In this document: one piece after another, positions 25,075 to 32,455 of the stretch | Layout: each line of letters begins with the position of its first letter | How positions within the stretch are numbered: position 1 is the stretch's first letter | Source of the DNA: Bacteroidales bacterium UBA3623 | GTDB lineage: Bacteria; Bacteroidota; Bacteroidia; Bacteroidales; UBA932 | Direction: 5' to 3' | DNA length: 53,615 nucleotides | Assembly: GCA_002373715.1 (NCBI GenBank) | Contig: DFLI01000053.1 | Coordinates: forward strand, 1 to 53,615 | The notes under the pieces: generated by a model | What the model was told of the DNA's origin: nothing | The model's database searches: none | The model's input: only the letters and a program-made list of their open reading frames with translations | Program-made: the position numbers and the translations under genes

Positions 25075-25997
25075 TGGCTGCTAAGAAGAAAGAGAGCAAG
25101 ACCAGGCGCATCATTATGAGCGCCCTGCGATACCTGGTGGCATCGGTTACGGTGGCCATCCTCTACTACATGCTCTTTGCCCTCTTCTTTTCTACCGAAG
25201 AGGAAAAGCGGCTGCAGAAGGAAAACCGACTGTTCAGCAACATGTACGAGGGAATGAAGGCCAAAGAAGATCTCATTTCCGACGTGGTGGACGGCCTTAT
25301 TGAAAAGGACAACGCCATCTACGAAGAGCTCTTTGACACCGCCCCTCCTTCCGTGGAAGAGATAGGAGACGTCCGTTCCCAGACCGTGAGGGACGAGGCC
25401 AACCTGTCGGAGCGGTACTTTGTGCGTTCGGCATCGGCCCAGTCCGACAGCCTTATGCGCCTGGCCGGCACCATTGAGTCCAACTTTGAGGAAGTCTTCC
25501 GCATCCTGCAGGAAAGGGCCGACAGCATCCCCCCGCTTTCTCTCCCCCTGAAAAATATGTCTTATGTGCAGGTGGGTGCCTCTGTAGGCATGCGCCACAG
25601 CCCCATGTACGACTTGCAAATCCAGCACAACGGCCTGGATCTCATTGCTCCGCAGGGAGACAAAGTGTATGCGGTGGCAGCCGGCCGGGTGTCACAGGTG
25701 GTGCGTTCCCGCCGCGGCATGGGTAACGAGGTGGAGATAGATCACGGCAATGGTTATGTTACCCGCTACAGCCTGCTGGGAGACATTCTGGTAACCCAGG
25801 GAAAAACCGTGAAAGGAGGGCAGGAGATTGGTACCGTGGGTATTTCTACCCTGGTTTCCGCGCCGCATCTGCATTTTGAAGTGTGGTACAATTGGGAGTT
25901 GAAAGACCCCGTAGATTATTTCTTCGCTTCCGTTTCTCCGGAAGAATATTCAAGAATAAGATATATGGCTGCTAAGACAAGTCAATCCATGGATTGA
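25074..25997 (+). CDS. M23 family protein with degenerate active site
   Basis: 307 residues with the same plan as its upstream partner: basic N-terminus, membrane helix (~16-42), coiled coil, LytM domain. His185/Asp189 (H-N-G-L-D) and His265/His267 (H-L-H-F-E) are kept, but the catalytic His of the Y-x-H-(L/M) motif is Leu234 (R-Y-S-L-L). Loss of this residue suggests no or weak hydrolysis. By analogy with degenerate LytM proteins such as EnvC, it may regulate an enzyme, perhaps its neighbour. The last codons form a perfect 22-bp palindrome (25979-26000) that includes the stop. Confidence 0.85.
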   Translation: MAAKKKESKTRRIIMSALRYLVASVTVAILYYMLFALFFSTEEEKRLQKENRLFSNMYEGMKAKEDLISDVVDGLIEKDNAIYEELFDTAPPSVEEIGDVRSQTVRDEANLSERYFVRSASAQSDSLMRLAGTIESNFEEVFRILQERADSIPPLSLPLKNMSYVQVGASVGMRHSPMYDLQIQHNGLDLIAPQGDKVYAVAAGRVSQVVRSRRGMGNEVEIDHGNGYVTRYSLLGDILVTQGKTVKGGQEIGTVGISTLVSAPHLHFEVWYNWELKDPVDYFFASVSPEEYSRIRYMAAKTSQSMD

Positions 25998-26000
25998 CTT
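25979..26000. repeat. Perfect 22-bp palindrome over the M23 stop codon
   Basis: AAGTCAATCCA followed directly by its complement TGGATTGACTT, covering the codons for Ser-Met-Asp-stop. It has no loop and no T-run, so it is a poor intrinsic terminator. It could be a protein-binding site or an RNA 3'-end stabiliser. Confidence 0.6.
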
Positions 26001-26020
26001 ATCTGAAAGGTCTTCGACAA

Positions 26021-26083
26021 CTGGGGGCCTAATCCCCCAGACCCCCTGGGTTGCTTCGCTCCGAAGTCCTTCGATTCAACCTA
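26021..26083. repeat. Dispersed hairpin element, copy 2 (downstream of smpB)
   Basis: A 7-bp hairpin (CTGGGGG...CCCCCAG, 26021-26040), a C-run and the terminal GTCCTTCGATTCAACCTA (26066-26083), whose last three bases are the smpB stop complement. One base differs from the same 18-mer at the alaS stop. Confidence 0.55.
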
Positions 26084-26536
26084 GTACCCGGATCGGTCCA
26101 TCTCGCGGCGCACGTCCTTCTCCTTGATGGACTGGCGCTTGTCATATTCCTTCTTACCCTTGGCCAGGGCAATTACCAGCTTGGCGAAGCCATTGTCGGC
26201 AATGAAGAGTTTGACGGCCACAATGGTGAGGCCCTTTTGCTTATCGGCCTGCTGTAAGTGTCTCAGTTCCTTGCGGTTCAGAAGCAGCCGGCGGTCCCTT
26301 ACGGGCTCGTGGCTGTTCCAGGTGCCCCAGTGATACAGGGCTATGTTCATGCCGCGCACAAAGAGTTCGTTCCCCACAAAGAAGCAGTAAGCGTCTTGCA
26401 GGGAGCATTTGCCGGCCCGGATGCTCTTGATTTCCGTTCCCACCAGCTGGATGCCGGCGGTATAGGTTTCCAGGAACTCGTAGTCAAACGAGGCCCGACG
26501 GTTCTTAATCTGTATGCTGCTCTTGGCTTTGGGCAT
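26081..26536 (-). CDS. smpB: SsrA-binding protein
   Basis: 151 residues. SmpB binds tmRNA and delivers it to stalled ribosomes. Family marks: I-K-N-R-R-A-S-F-D-Y-E-F (~10-21), G-I-Q-L-V-G-T-E-I-K-S-I-R (~28-40), L-L-L-N-R-K-E-L (~83-90), and the basic tail K-G-K-K-E-Y-D-K-R-Q-S-I-K-E-K-D. Start moved to ATG 26536 from the upstream ATG at 26557 because the promoter TACCTTTG (complement at 26544-26551) lies between them. The mRNA leader is then at most a few bases. The tmRNA gene is not in this window. Confidence 0.95.
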   Translation of the reverse strand: MPKAKSSIQIKNRRASFDYEFLETYTAGIQLVGTEIKSIRAGKCSLQDAYCFFVGNELFVRGMNIALYHWGTWNSHEPVRDRRLLLNRKELRHLQQADKQKGLTIVAVKLFIADNGFAKLVIALAKGKKEYDKRQSIKEKDVRREMDRSGY

Positions 26537-26543
26537 AGGATTG

Positions 26544-26551
26544 CAAAGGTA
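26544..26551 (-). promoter_or_regulatory. -7 element for smpB (short leader)
   Basis: TACCTTTG on the minus strand, 7 bases before the smpB ATG; divergent from the miaA -7 element 12 bases away. Confidence 0.6.
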
Positions 26552-26563
26552 ATACATTTTCCG

Positions 26564-26571
26564 TAATTTTG
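26564..26571 (+). promoter_or_regulatory. -7 element for miaA (near-leaderless)
   Basis: TAATTTTG with only 4 bases to the ATG at 26576. Transcription should start at about the A of the start codon. Confidence 0.6.
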
Positions 26572-26575
26572 CGGC

Positions 26576-27394
26576 ATGCTCAACAAGACGCAGCTTCTGC
26601 CAGACCGGCCGGGCATTCCGCCCATGGCCAAACTGCCGGACCCCGAGGTGATAGACCCCGCGGCCCTGGCTAAGCTATATGCCGACGGAGACATAGACCT
26701 CATCTGCGTGGTGGGCCCCACCGCTTCCGGCAAAACCCGCTACGCCGTCCAGTTGGCCACCGTCATGGCCGGCCCCGACCGGCCATCTCCGGAAATCATT
26801 TCGGCTGACAGCCGCCAGGTGTACGTGGGCATGGACATTGGCACGGGGAAGGACCTGGGGGAGTATGGAGACGTGCCTTATCACCTGATTGACATTGTGC
26901 CCGCGGGTGAGAAGTTCAACATTTACCAGTATCAGGCGGCGTTTGCCAGGGCTTATGCCGATGTAAGGAGCCGCGGCGCCATCCCCATCCTCTGCGGGGG
27001 GTCGGGGCTTTACATTGAATCGGCCACCAGGGCCTATAAGTTTGAAAAGGAGAACGGCCTGCCGGACGAAGCCCTGCCGCAGAAACCTTATTACATAGGC
27101 ACGCTCGTTACGCGCGAGGAGCGCGTCGCGCGTATAGACCGCCGGCTGGAGGAGCGCCTGCAGGAGGGGCTGGTGGAAGAGGTGCGCGGCTTGCTGCAAA
27201 ATGTATCGGCCCCGGATCTTATGTATTATGGTCTTGAGTACAAGTTTGTTACGCAGTACGTGCTGGGGGAGCTCTCCTACGAGGAAATGGTCATTTCCCT
27301 GGGTAACGCCATCCACCAGTTTGCCAAACGCCAAATGACCTGGTTCCGTGGCATGGAACGAGACGGTGTCCAAATTCATTGGACAAAGCCCTAA
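26576..27394 (+). CDS. miaA: tRNA dimethylallyltransferase
   Basis: 272 residues; transfers dimethylallyl to N6 of A37 in tRNAs reading U-starting codons. P-loop G-P-T-A-S-G-K-T at 47-54, D-S-R-Q-V-Y (~80-85), G-M-D-I-G-T-G-K and G-G-S-G-L-Y-I-E-S motifs are intact, and the end Q-M-T-W-F-R matches family. It has a ~45-residue N-terminal extension before the usual start, and at 272 residues total it is somewhat short in the C-terminal half. The ATG at 26576 is supported by the promoter directly upstream; Met17 (26624) is an alternative. The gene is divergent from smpB. Confidence 0.9.
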   Translation: MLNKTQLLPDRPGIPPMAKLPDPEVIDPAALAKLYADGDIDLICVVGPTASGKTRYAVQLATVMAGPDRPSPEIISADSRQVYVGMDIGTGKDLGEYGDVPYHLIDIVPAGEKFNIYQYQAAFARAYADVRSRGAIPILCGGSGLYIESATRAYKFEKENGLPDEALPQKPYYIGTLVTREERVARIDRRLEERLQEGLVEEVRGLLQNVSAPDLMYYGLEYKFVTQYVLGELSYEEMVISLGNAIHQFAKRQMTWFRGMERDGVQIHWTKP

Positions 27395-27401
27395 GCGACC
27401 T

Positions 27402-27427
27402 GTCATTCTGAGCGAAGCGAAGAATCT
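27402..27427. repeat. REP-like element GTCATTC...GAATCT, copy A
   Basis: A 26-bp unit starting GTCATTC and ending GAATCT with an interior GAGCGAAGCGAA. Units of this type are dispersed between genes in many bacteria. It lies 8 bases after the miaA stop and just upstream of the metK promoter. Confidence 0.65.
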
Positions 27428-27437
27428 GTAGATTTTT

Positions 27438-27468
27438 TTTGTACTTTTAAAAAAACTTCCTACCTTTG
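27438..27468 (+). promoter_or_regulatory. metK promoter
   Basis: TTTG (27438-27441), exactly 19 bases, TACCTTTG (27461-27468): a full match to the Bacteroidota -33/-7 consensus and the best promoter in the window. It predicts a leader of about 165 bases. Confidence 0.75.
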
Positions 27469-27482
27469 CAACCCCAAAAAAT

Positions 27483-27530
27483 ATGTGGATAGATTTGGCT
27501 GCTTGCAACCACGTTAAAAAATGCTAAAAT
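27483..27530 (+). ncRNA. SAM-II type riboswitch in the metK leader
   Basis: The segment has the hallmarks of SAM-II aptamers as I recall them from alphaproteobacterial metA leaders: GATTTGG in the 5' loop (27492-27498), CTTGCA, then ACCACGTTAAA (27508-27518) and GCTAAAA at the 3' side (27523-27529). P1 can form between GTGG (27485-27488) and CCAC (27509-27512), with the A-rich tail folding back in the H-type pseudoknot. It starts about 10 bases after the predicted transcription start and precedes the SAM-synthesising gene, so feedback control by SAM is the expected role. The expression platform is unclear because ~110 bases, including a REP-like hairpin, separate it from the metK ATG. Confidence 0.8.
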
Positions 27531-27600
27531 TCATTTCATATCAGTGTTTTGTGTTTTTAGCCTCCGCATATTTGCCCGGGGCTAATTTTTTTTGCGCCCA

Positions 27601-27626
27601 GTCATTCCCGGCTTGACCGGGAATCT
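27601..27626. repeat. REP-like element GTCATTC...GAATCT, copy B
   Basis: 26-bp unit with the inverted core CCCGG-CTTGA-CCGGG. It lies between the riboswitch and the metK start, 15 bases before the ATG. A variant with the same core occurs at 40350-40375. Confidence 0.7.
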
Positions 27627-27641
27627 AAAGAAATATTGAAT

Positions 27642-28943
27642 ATGAAGAATTACTTATTCACTTCCGAGTCTGTAAGCGAAGGCCATCCGGATAAAGTGGC
27701 CGACCAGATTTCCGACGCCATCCTGGACGAATTCCTCAAGCAGGATCCCGAGGCCAAGGTGGCCTGCGAGAGCTTCTGCTCCACCGGTATGGTGGTGGTG
27801 ATGGGTGAGGTGAAGGCCGAGGCCTACGTGGACATCCAGAACACCGTTCGCAATACCATCCGCAAGATTGGTTATACCAAGGCAGAATATATGTTTGACG
27901 CCAGTGGATGCGGCGTTCTCAGCGCCATCCACGAGCAGAGTGCCGACATCAACCGTGGCGTAGAGCGCGCTTCCGAAGAGGAGCAGGGCGCCGGAGACCA
28001 GGGCATGATGTTCGGTTACGCCTGCCGAGACACCGAGGACTACATGCCCCTCCCGCTGTACCTGAGCCATAAGATTCTTCAGATTCTGGCCGATATCCGC
28101 CACAACGAGTTGGAGCTCATGCCCTATCTCCGTCCGGACGCCAAGAGCCAGTTCACCATTGAATATGACGGAGAAACCCATCAGCCGGTGAAGGTGCATA
28201 CCATTGTTCTGAGCACCCAGCACGACGAATTCGTGCCCGAAAGCCTGGGTAAGATGAGTTACGCAGAGGCTGTGGCCCAGTACGGTCAGGCCAAGGTGGA
28301 CGAGGCCATGCAGAACAAGATTCGCTTTGACGTGGAGAAGATTCTTATCCCTCGTCTGAAAGCAGAGCTGCCGGAAGAGACGGCCAAGCTCCTTCACAGT
28401 TTCGTGCTGCACGTGAATCCCACGGGTAAATTCGTCATTGGCGGCCCCCACGGAGACACCGGTCTTACGGGCCGAAAGATTATCGTAGATACTTACGGTG
28501 GCAAGGGTGCCCACGGCGGTGGCGCTTTCTCCGGAAAGGACCCTTCCAAGGTGGACCGCAGTGCCGCCTATGCCGCCCGCTATATTGCCAAGAACCTGGT
28601 GGCTGCCGGCGTGGCCGATGAGTGCCTGGTGCAGCTGGCCTACGCTATCGGCGTGGCCAAGCCCGTGAGCGTTTTCGTAGATACTTACGGCACCGGCAAG
28701 GGCTTCACGGATGGCGAGATTGCAGAGAAGGTATCGGCCCTCTTTGACCTTCGTCCCGCGGCCATTATCCGCAAGTTCCAACTCAAGAATCCCATCTACG
28801 CGCCAACGGCCGCATACGGCCATATGGGGCGCAAACCTTACACCAAAATGGTGAAGGTTCAGGGCAAAGAAAAAATAGTCCAATTCTTCGGATGGGAACT
28901 CCTGGACAGCGTAGAGGCCATTCGGAAGGCCTTCAATCTATAA
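27642..28943 (+). CDS. metK: S-adenosylmethionine synthase
   Basis: 433-residue cytoplasmic enzyme making SAM from methionine and ATP. Motifs: S-E-G-H-P-D-K-V-A-D-Q-I-S-D (~11-24), G-A-G-D-Q-G-M-M-F-G-Y-A (~115-126), and G-G-G-A-F-S-G-K-D-P-S-K-V-D-R-S (~290-305). Start set at ATG 27642; the frame extends two codons to a TTG. The gene sits downstream of a SAM-II-type riboswitch and is followed by a strong terminator, so it is monocistronic. Confidence 0.97.
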   Translation: MKNYLFTSESVSEGHPDKVADQISDAILDEFLKQDPEAKVACESFCSTGMVVVMGEVKAEAYVDIQNTVRNTIRKIGYTKAEYMFDASGCGVLSAIHEQSADINRGVERASEEEQGAGDQGMMFGYACRDTEDYMPLPLYLSHKILQILADIRHNELELMPYLRPDAKSQFTIEYDGETHQPVKVHTIVLSTQHDEFVPESLGKMSYAEAVAQYGQAKVDEAMQNKIRFDVEKILIPRLKAELPEETAKLLHSFVLHVNPTGKFVIGGPHGDTGLTGRKIIVDTYGGKGAHGGGAFSGKDPSKVDRSAAYAARYIAKNLVAAGVADECLVQLAYAIGVAKPVSVFVDTYGTGKGFTDGEIAEKVSALFDLRPAAIIRKFQLKNPIYAPTAAYGHMGRKPYTKMVKVQGKEKIVQFFGWELLDSVEAIRKAFNL

Positions 28944-28956
28944 GATTGAAATAAAG

Positions 28957-28986
28957 GCGGATTCTTTTGGGAATCCGCTTTTTATT
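28957..28986 (+). terminator. metK terminator
   Basis: 8-bp stem GCGGATTC / GAATCCGC with a 6-base loop followed by TTTTT, 14 bases after the stop codon. Confidence 0.85.
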
Positions 28987-29001
28987 TAACGGAAATATTC
29001 G

Positions 29002-29009
29002 TAACTTTG
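29002..29009 (+). promoter_or_regulatory. -7 element for the Oar-like receptor
   Basis: TAACTTTG (TAnnTTTG), giving a leader of about 50 bases before the ATG at 29066. Confidence 0.6.
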
Positions 29010-29065
29010 CGGCGGATTTTGGTTAGAAAATACTCACAGTATCAATATTTATTATCAAAACCTTT

Positions 29066-32000
29066 ATGAAACAAGCTTTTAAAAGCCTTTCGCTCGCATT
29101 CATTACCATGTTTGCGGGTATTGTCGCCTTTGCTCAGGTGACCACCTCCTCCCTCGCGGGTGTGGTGGTAGACCAGAACGGCGAACCTGTCGTGGGTGCT
29201 GCTGTGCTCGCCATGCACGAGCCCTCCGGTACCGTTTACGGCGCAGTCACCAACGCCGACGGTCGTTATACCATCCAGGGTATGCGTACCGGCGGTCCTT
29301 ACAAGGTGGACTTCACTTGCCTGGGTTACCAGGAAGCCACTTACACGGGTGTTACCCTGCAGCTGGCCGAAACGTTCACCCTGGACGCCAAAATCGCTGA
29401 ATCCTCCGAGTTCCTGGAGGCTACTGTGGTTATCGCAGACGCCGCTTCCAAGTTCAACTCCCAGGAGCGTACCGGCGCCGTGACCAACATCAACAATGCC
29501 CAGATTACCGCTATTCCTACGGTTAACCGCAGCATCACGGATGTTACCCGCCTCTCTCCTTACGGCGGTAACGGCATGAGCTTCGCTGGCGCAGACGGTC
29601 GTACGGCCAACTTCACCGTTGACGGTGCAAACTTCAACAACAACTTCGGTCTTAGCGACAAGCTTCCTGGTGGTGGTAATCCCATCTCCATCGACGCTAT
29701 CGAGGAACTGCAGGTTGTTATTTCCCCTTACGATGTTCGTCAGACCAACTTTATCGGCGGTGGTGTGAACGCCATCACCAAGTCTGGTACCAACACCTTC
29801 AAGGGAACCGCCTACGTATATCACAAGAACGAGAACATGCAGGGCGATGCCATTTACGGTGAGCAGATCGCCGGTGCCCGCGACAAGAACCGCAGCACCA
29901 CTTACGGCTTCACCTTCGGCGGCCCCATCGTGAAGAACAAGCTCTTCTTCTTCGTGAACGCCGAAATGATCAAGACCCCTACCATCGTGAATCGTTGGAG
30001 AGGTTCTGCAGATGGCGAGGCTGACGAGAATAACTTCATTTCCCGCACCACCACCTCCGACCTCCAGAAGGTTTCCGAGTTTGTGAAGAACAAGTACGGT
30101 TATGATACTGGCTCTTGGACCGATTTCCCGGCCAACGAGAGCAACTACAAGATTCTGGCCCGTCTGGACTGGAACATCAGCCAGAAGCACAAGCTGGCCC
30201 TCCGTTACAACTACACCCTGAACAATGCCTGGAACAGCCCTAACGGTTCCTCCATGGACGGTGGTACCCGTAGCGCATACAACCGTATGTCTCTGTATTC
30301 CATGTCCTTTGCCAATTCCATGTATTCCATGAATAACACCGTTCATACATGGTCTCTGGATTTGAACAGCCGTTTGAACGACAACCTGTCCAACCAGTTC
30401 CTGGCCACATTCTCCTTGCTGAACGATATCCGTGGCACCAATTCCGAGGAATTCCCATTCATCGATATCCTGGACGGCAGCGGAGACATCAACAACTACA
30501 TGGCTTTGGGTTATGAACTCTTTACCTGGAACAATGCTGTTCATAACACTATTGCCAATGTAAAGGACGACCTCACCTGGTATCTGGGTAAGCACAAGGT
30601 TACTGCCGGTGTGAACTTTGAGTATCAGATGGCCGACAACCAGTACATGCGTAACGGTACCGGTTACTATCGTTACAATTCCGTTAACGACTTCATCAAC
30701 GGTGCAACCCCCGAAATCGTTTGCCTTACCTACGGTTACGACGGAGAGCAGTTCCCCGCCGCCCGTGTACAGTTCTACAAGACTGGTATTTATGGTCAGG
30801 ACGAGTGGAACGCTACCGACCGCTTCAAGCTCACCTACGGCCTCCGTCTGGACGGTCTGTTCTTCAATAATGGAGACCTCCTCACCAACCAGGCCATCTA
30901 CGACCTCAATTACTATCCCAAGTCCAAGAACTATCAGGAAACCCACATCGATACCGGTAAGTGGCCCTCTGCCAGCATTACCGTCAGCCCTCGCGTTGGC
31001 TTCACCTGGGATGTGTTCGGTAACAAGAGCCTGAAGGTTCGCGGTGGTACCGGTCTGTTCAGCGGCCGTCTGCCTCTGGTGTTCTTCACCAACATGCCCA
31101 CCAACAGCGGTATGGTGCAGTACCAGGCTCAGTTGAGCGGTAAGACCAAGATCTATGATGCTTCTAAGGGTACGGTTAAAGGCTTTGAAAACTATACCGG
31201 AGCTTACACCACTGATGCCAAAGGTAACAGATTCATTGATATGAGTCAGTTTGCCGGTGGTCTGGTAACCGAAAACGGTAAAGCCAACATCTCTGCTCTC
31301 TTGAACAAACTCCAGAGCATGGGTTATCCTACCACTGTTTCTCCTGAGGACGGTACTGTCCCTTCCGCAGTGAACGCCGTGGATCCCAAGTTCAAGATGC
31401 CTCAGGTATGGAAGACCTCCCTCGCTTTCGACTACACCTTCCCTACCTCCTTCCCGTTCAGCATCACTGCTGAAGGTATCTTCAACAAGACTGTTAACGC
31501 TGTCTCCATCTCAGACTGGAGCATGATGGCTGCAGAAGGCTTTGCCCGTTGGAACGGAGCTGACGCCCGCCCCATGTATCCTTCTTCCTTCCGTACCACC
31601 ACCAAGGCTTTCGTCCTGGAGAACACCAGCAAGGGTTATGGTTGGAGTGCCAACGTTACCCTCAATATGCAGCCCATCGAGGGCCTGAGCCTCATGGCTG
31701 CTTATACGCACACTGTGAACAAGGAAATCACCGGTATGCCCGGCTCTGCTGCTGAGTCTGCCTTCACCTATGTTCCTACTGCCTGCGGTCCTAACTACAT
31801 CACCCTGCACAACTCTCAGTACGTGACGCCTGACCGTGTGGTTGCTTCCGCTACCCACAACGACAAGAGCGGCAACCACTATTCCCTCATTTATGAGGCT
31901 TGGAGAGGTGGTTACAACTACTCTTACATGATGGCCAACGATATGAATGGCGATGGCTATAACTATGACGCTCTGTACATCCCTACGGATGAGCAGGTAT

Positions 32001-32440
32001 CCAATGGCCAGTTCCGCTTCGTTTCCCAGGATGATGCCACTCGTTTCATGGACTTCGTTCACAACGACAGCTACATGAGCAAGCACCAGGGCCAGTATGC
32101 CGAAGCTTACAGCATCTATTCTCCTTGGGTTCACCGCATTGACCTGAGCTACAAGCACGACTTCACCGTGATGCTTGGCAAGACCAAGAACACGCTTCAG
32201 CTCAGCTTCGACCTCAAGAACGTCCTGAATCTGTTCAACTCCAGCTGGGGCGTAGCCAAGTACATGAACTCCAAGCTCAACGATGGACGCATCCTCAAGT
32301 ATGAATCCACCGATGCCGAAGGTTACCCGGTGTTCTCTACTCCTACCGCTGTCAGCGGTTCCACGCAGACCTGGACTCCCAACCACTCCCTGGGCCAGTG
32401 CTGGTATGCTTCTATTGGCATCAAGTACATCTTCAACTAA
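29066..32440 (+). CDS. Oar-like TonB-dependent receptor
   Basis: 1124 residues. Signal peptide (~1-23, A-F-A-Q), a carboxypeptidase-regulatory-like beta domain (~28-110, G-V-V-V-D-Q-N-G-E-P-V-V-G-A), a plug region (~125-240, V-N-R-S-I-T-D-V-T-R and N-F-T-V-D-G-A-N-F-N-N) and a large 22-strand-type barrel ending in aromatic Y-I-F-N. It resembles the Oar family rather than SusC, as it lacks a following SusD. Codons differ from neighbours (more GGT, GCT, CGT, TCC), typical of a highly expressed outer-membrane protein. None of the GGCCGAT heptamers occurs in it. It is first of a five-gene same-strand set with surface nucleases, so import of nucleic-acid products is a reasonable inference. Confidence 0.88.
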   Translation: MKQAFKSLSLAFITMFAGIVAFAQVTTSSLAGVVVDQNGEPVVGAAVLAMHEPSGTVYGAVTNADGRYTIQGMRTGGPYKVDFTCLGYQEATYTGVTLQLAETFTLDAKIAESSEFLEATVVIADAASKFNSQERTGAVTNINNAQITAIPTVNRSITDVTRLSPYGGNGMSFAGADGRTANFTVDGANFNNNFGLSDKLPGGGNPISIDAIEELQVVISPYDVRQTNFIGGGVNAITKSGTNTFKGTAYVYHKNENMQGDAIYGEQIAGARDKNRSTTYGFTFGGPIVKNKLFFFVNAEMIKTPTIVNRWRGSADGEADENNFISRTTTSDLQKVSEFVKNKYGYDTGSWTDFPANESNYKILARLDWNISQKHKLALRYNYTLNNAWNSPNGSSMDGGTRSAYNRMSLYSMSFANSMYSMNNTVHTWSLDLNSRLNDNLSNQFLATFSLLNDIRGTNSEEFPFIDILDGSGDINNYMALGYELFTWNNAVHNTIANVKDDLTWYLGKHKVTAGVNFEYQMADNQYMRNGTGYYRYNSVNDFINGATPEIVCLTYGYDGEQFPAARVQFYKTGIYGQDEWNATDRFKLTYGLRLDGLFFNNGDLLTNQAIYDLNYYPKSKNYQETHIDTGKWPSASITVSPRVGFTWDVFGNKSLKVRGGTGLFSGRLPLVFFTNMPTNSGMVQYQAQLSGKTKIYDASKGTVKGFENYTGAYTTDAKGNRFIDMSQFAGGLVTENGKANISALLNKLQSMGYPTTVSPEDGTVPSAVNAVDPKFKMPQVWKTSLAFDYTFPTSFPFSITAEGIFNKTVNAVSISDWSMMAAEGFARWNGADARPMYPSSFRTTTKAFVLENTSKGYGWSANVTLNMQPIEGLSLMAAYTHTVNKEITGMPGSAAESAFTYVPTACGPNYITLHNSQYVTPDRVVASATHNDKSGNHYSLIYEAWRGGYNYSYMMANDMNGDGYNYDALYIPTDEQVSNGQFRFVSQDDATRFMDFVHNDSYMSKHQGQYAEAYSIYSPWVHRIDLSYKHDFTVMLGKTKNTLQLSFDLKNVLNLFNSSWGVAKYMNSKLNDGRILKYESTDAEGYPVFSTPTAVSGSTQTWTPNHSLGQCWYASIGIKYIFN

Positions 32441-32455
32441 TAAATGCAGATTAAT

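Noticed and set aside
27483..27527. 14-codon upstream ORF in the metK leader (ATG at 27483)
   Set aside because: The same bases are the conserved core of the SAM-II-type aptamer, and the peptide has no Met codon after its start, so a leader-peptide attenuator is not supported.
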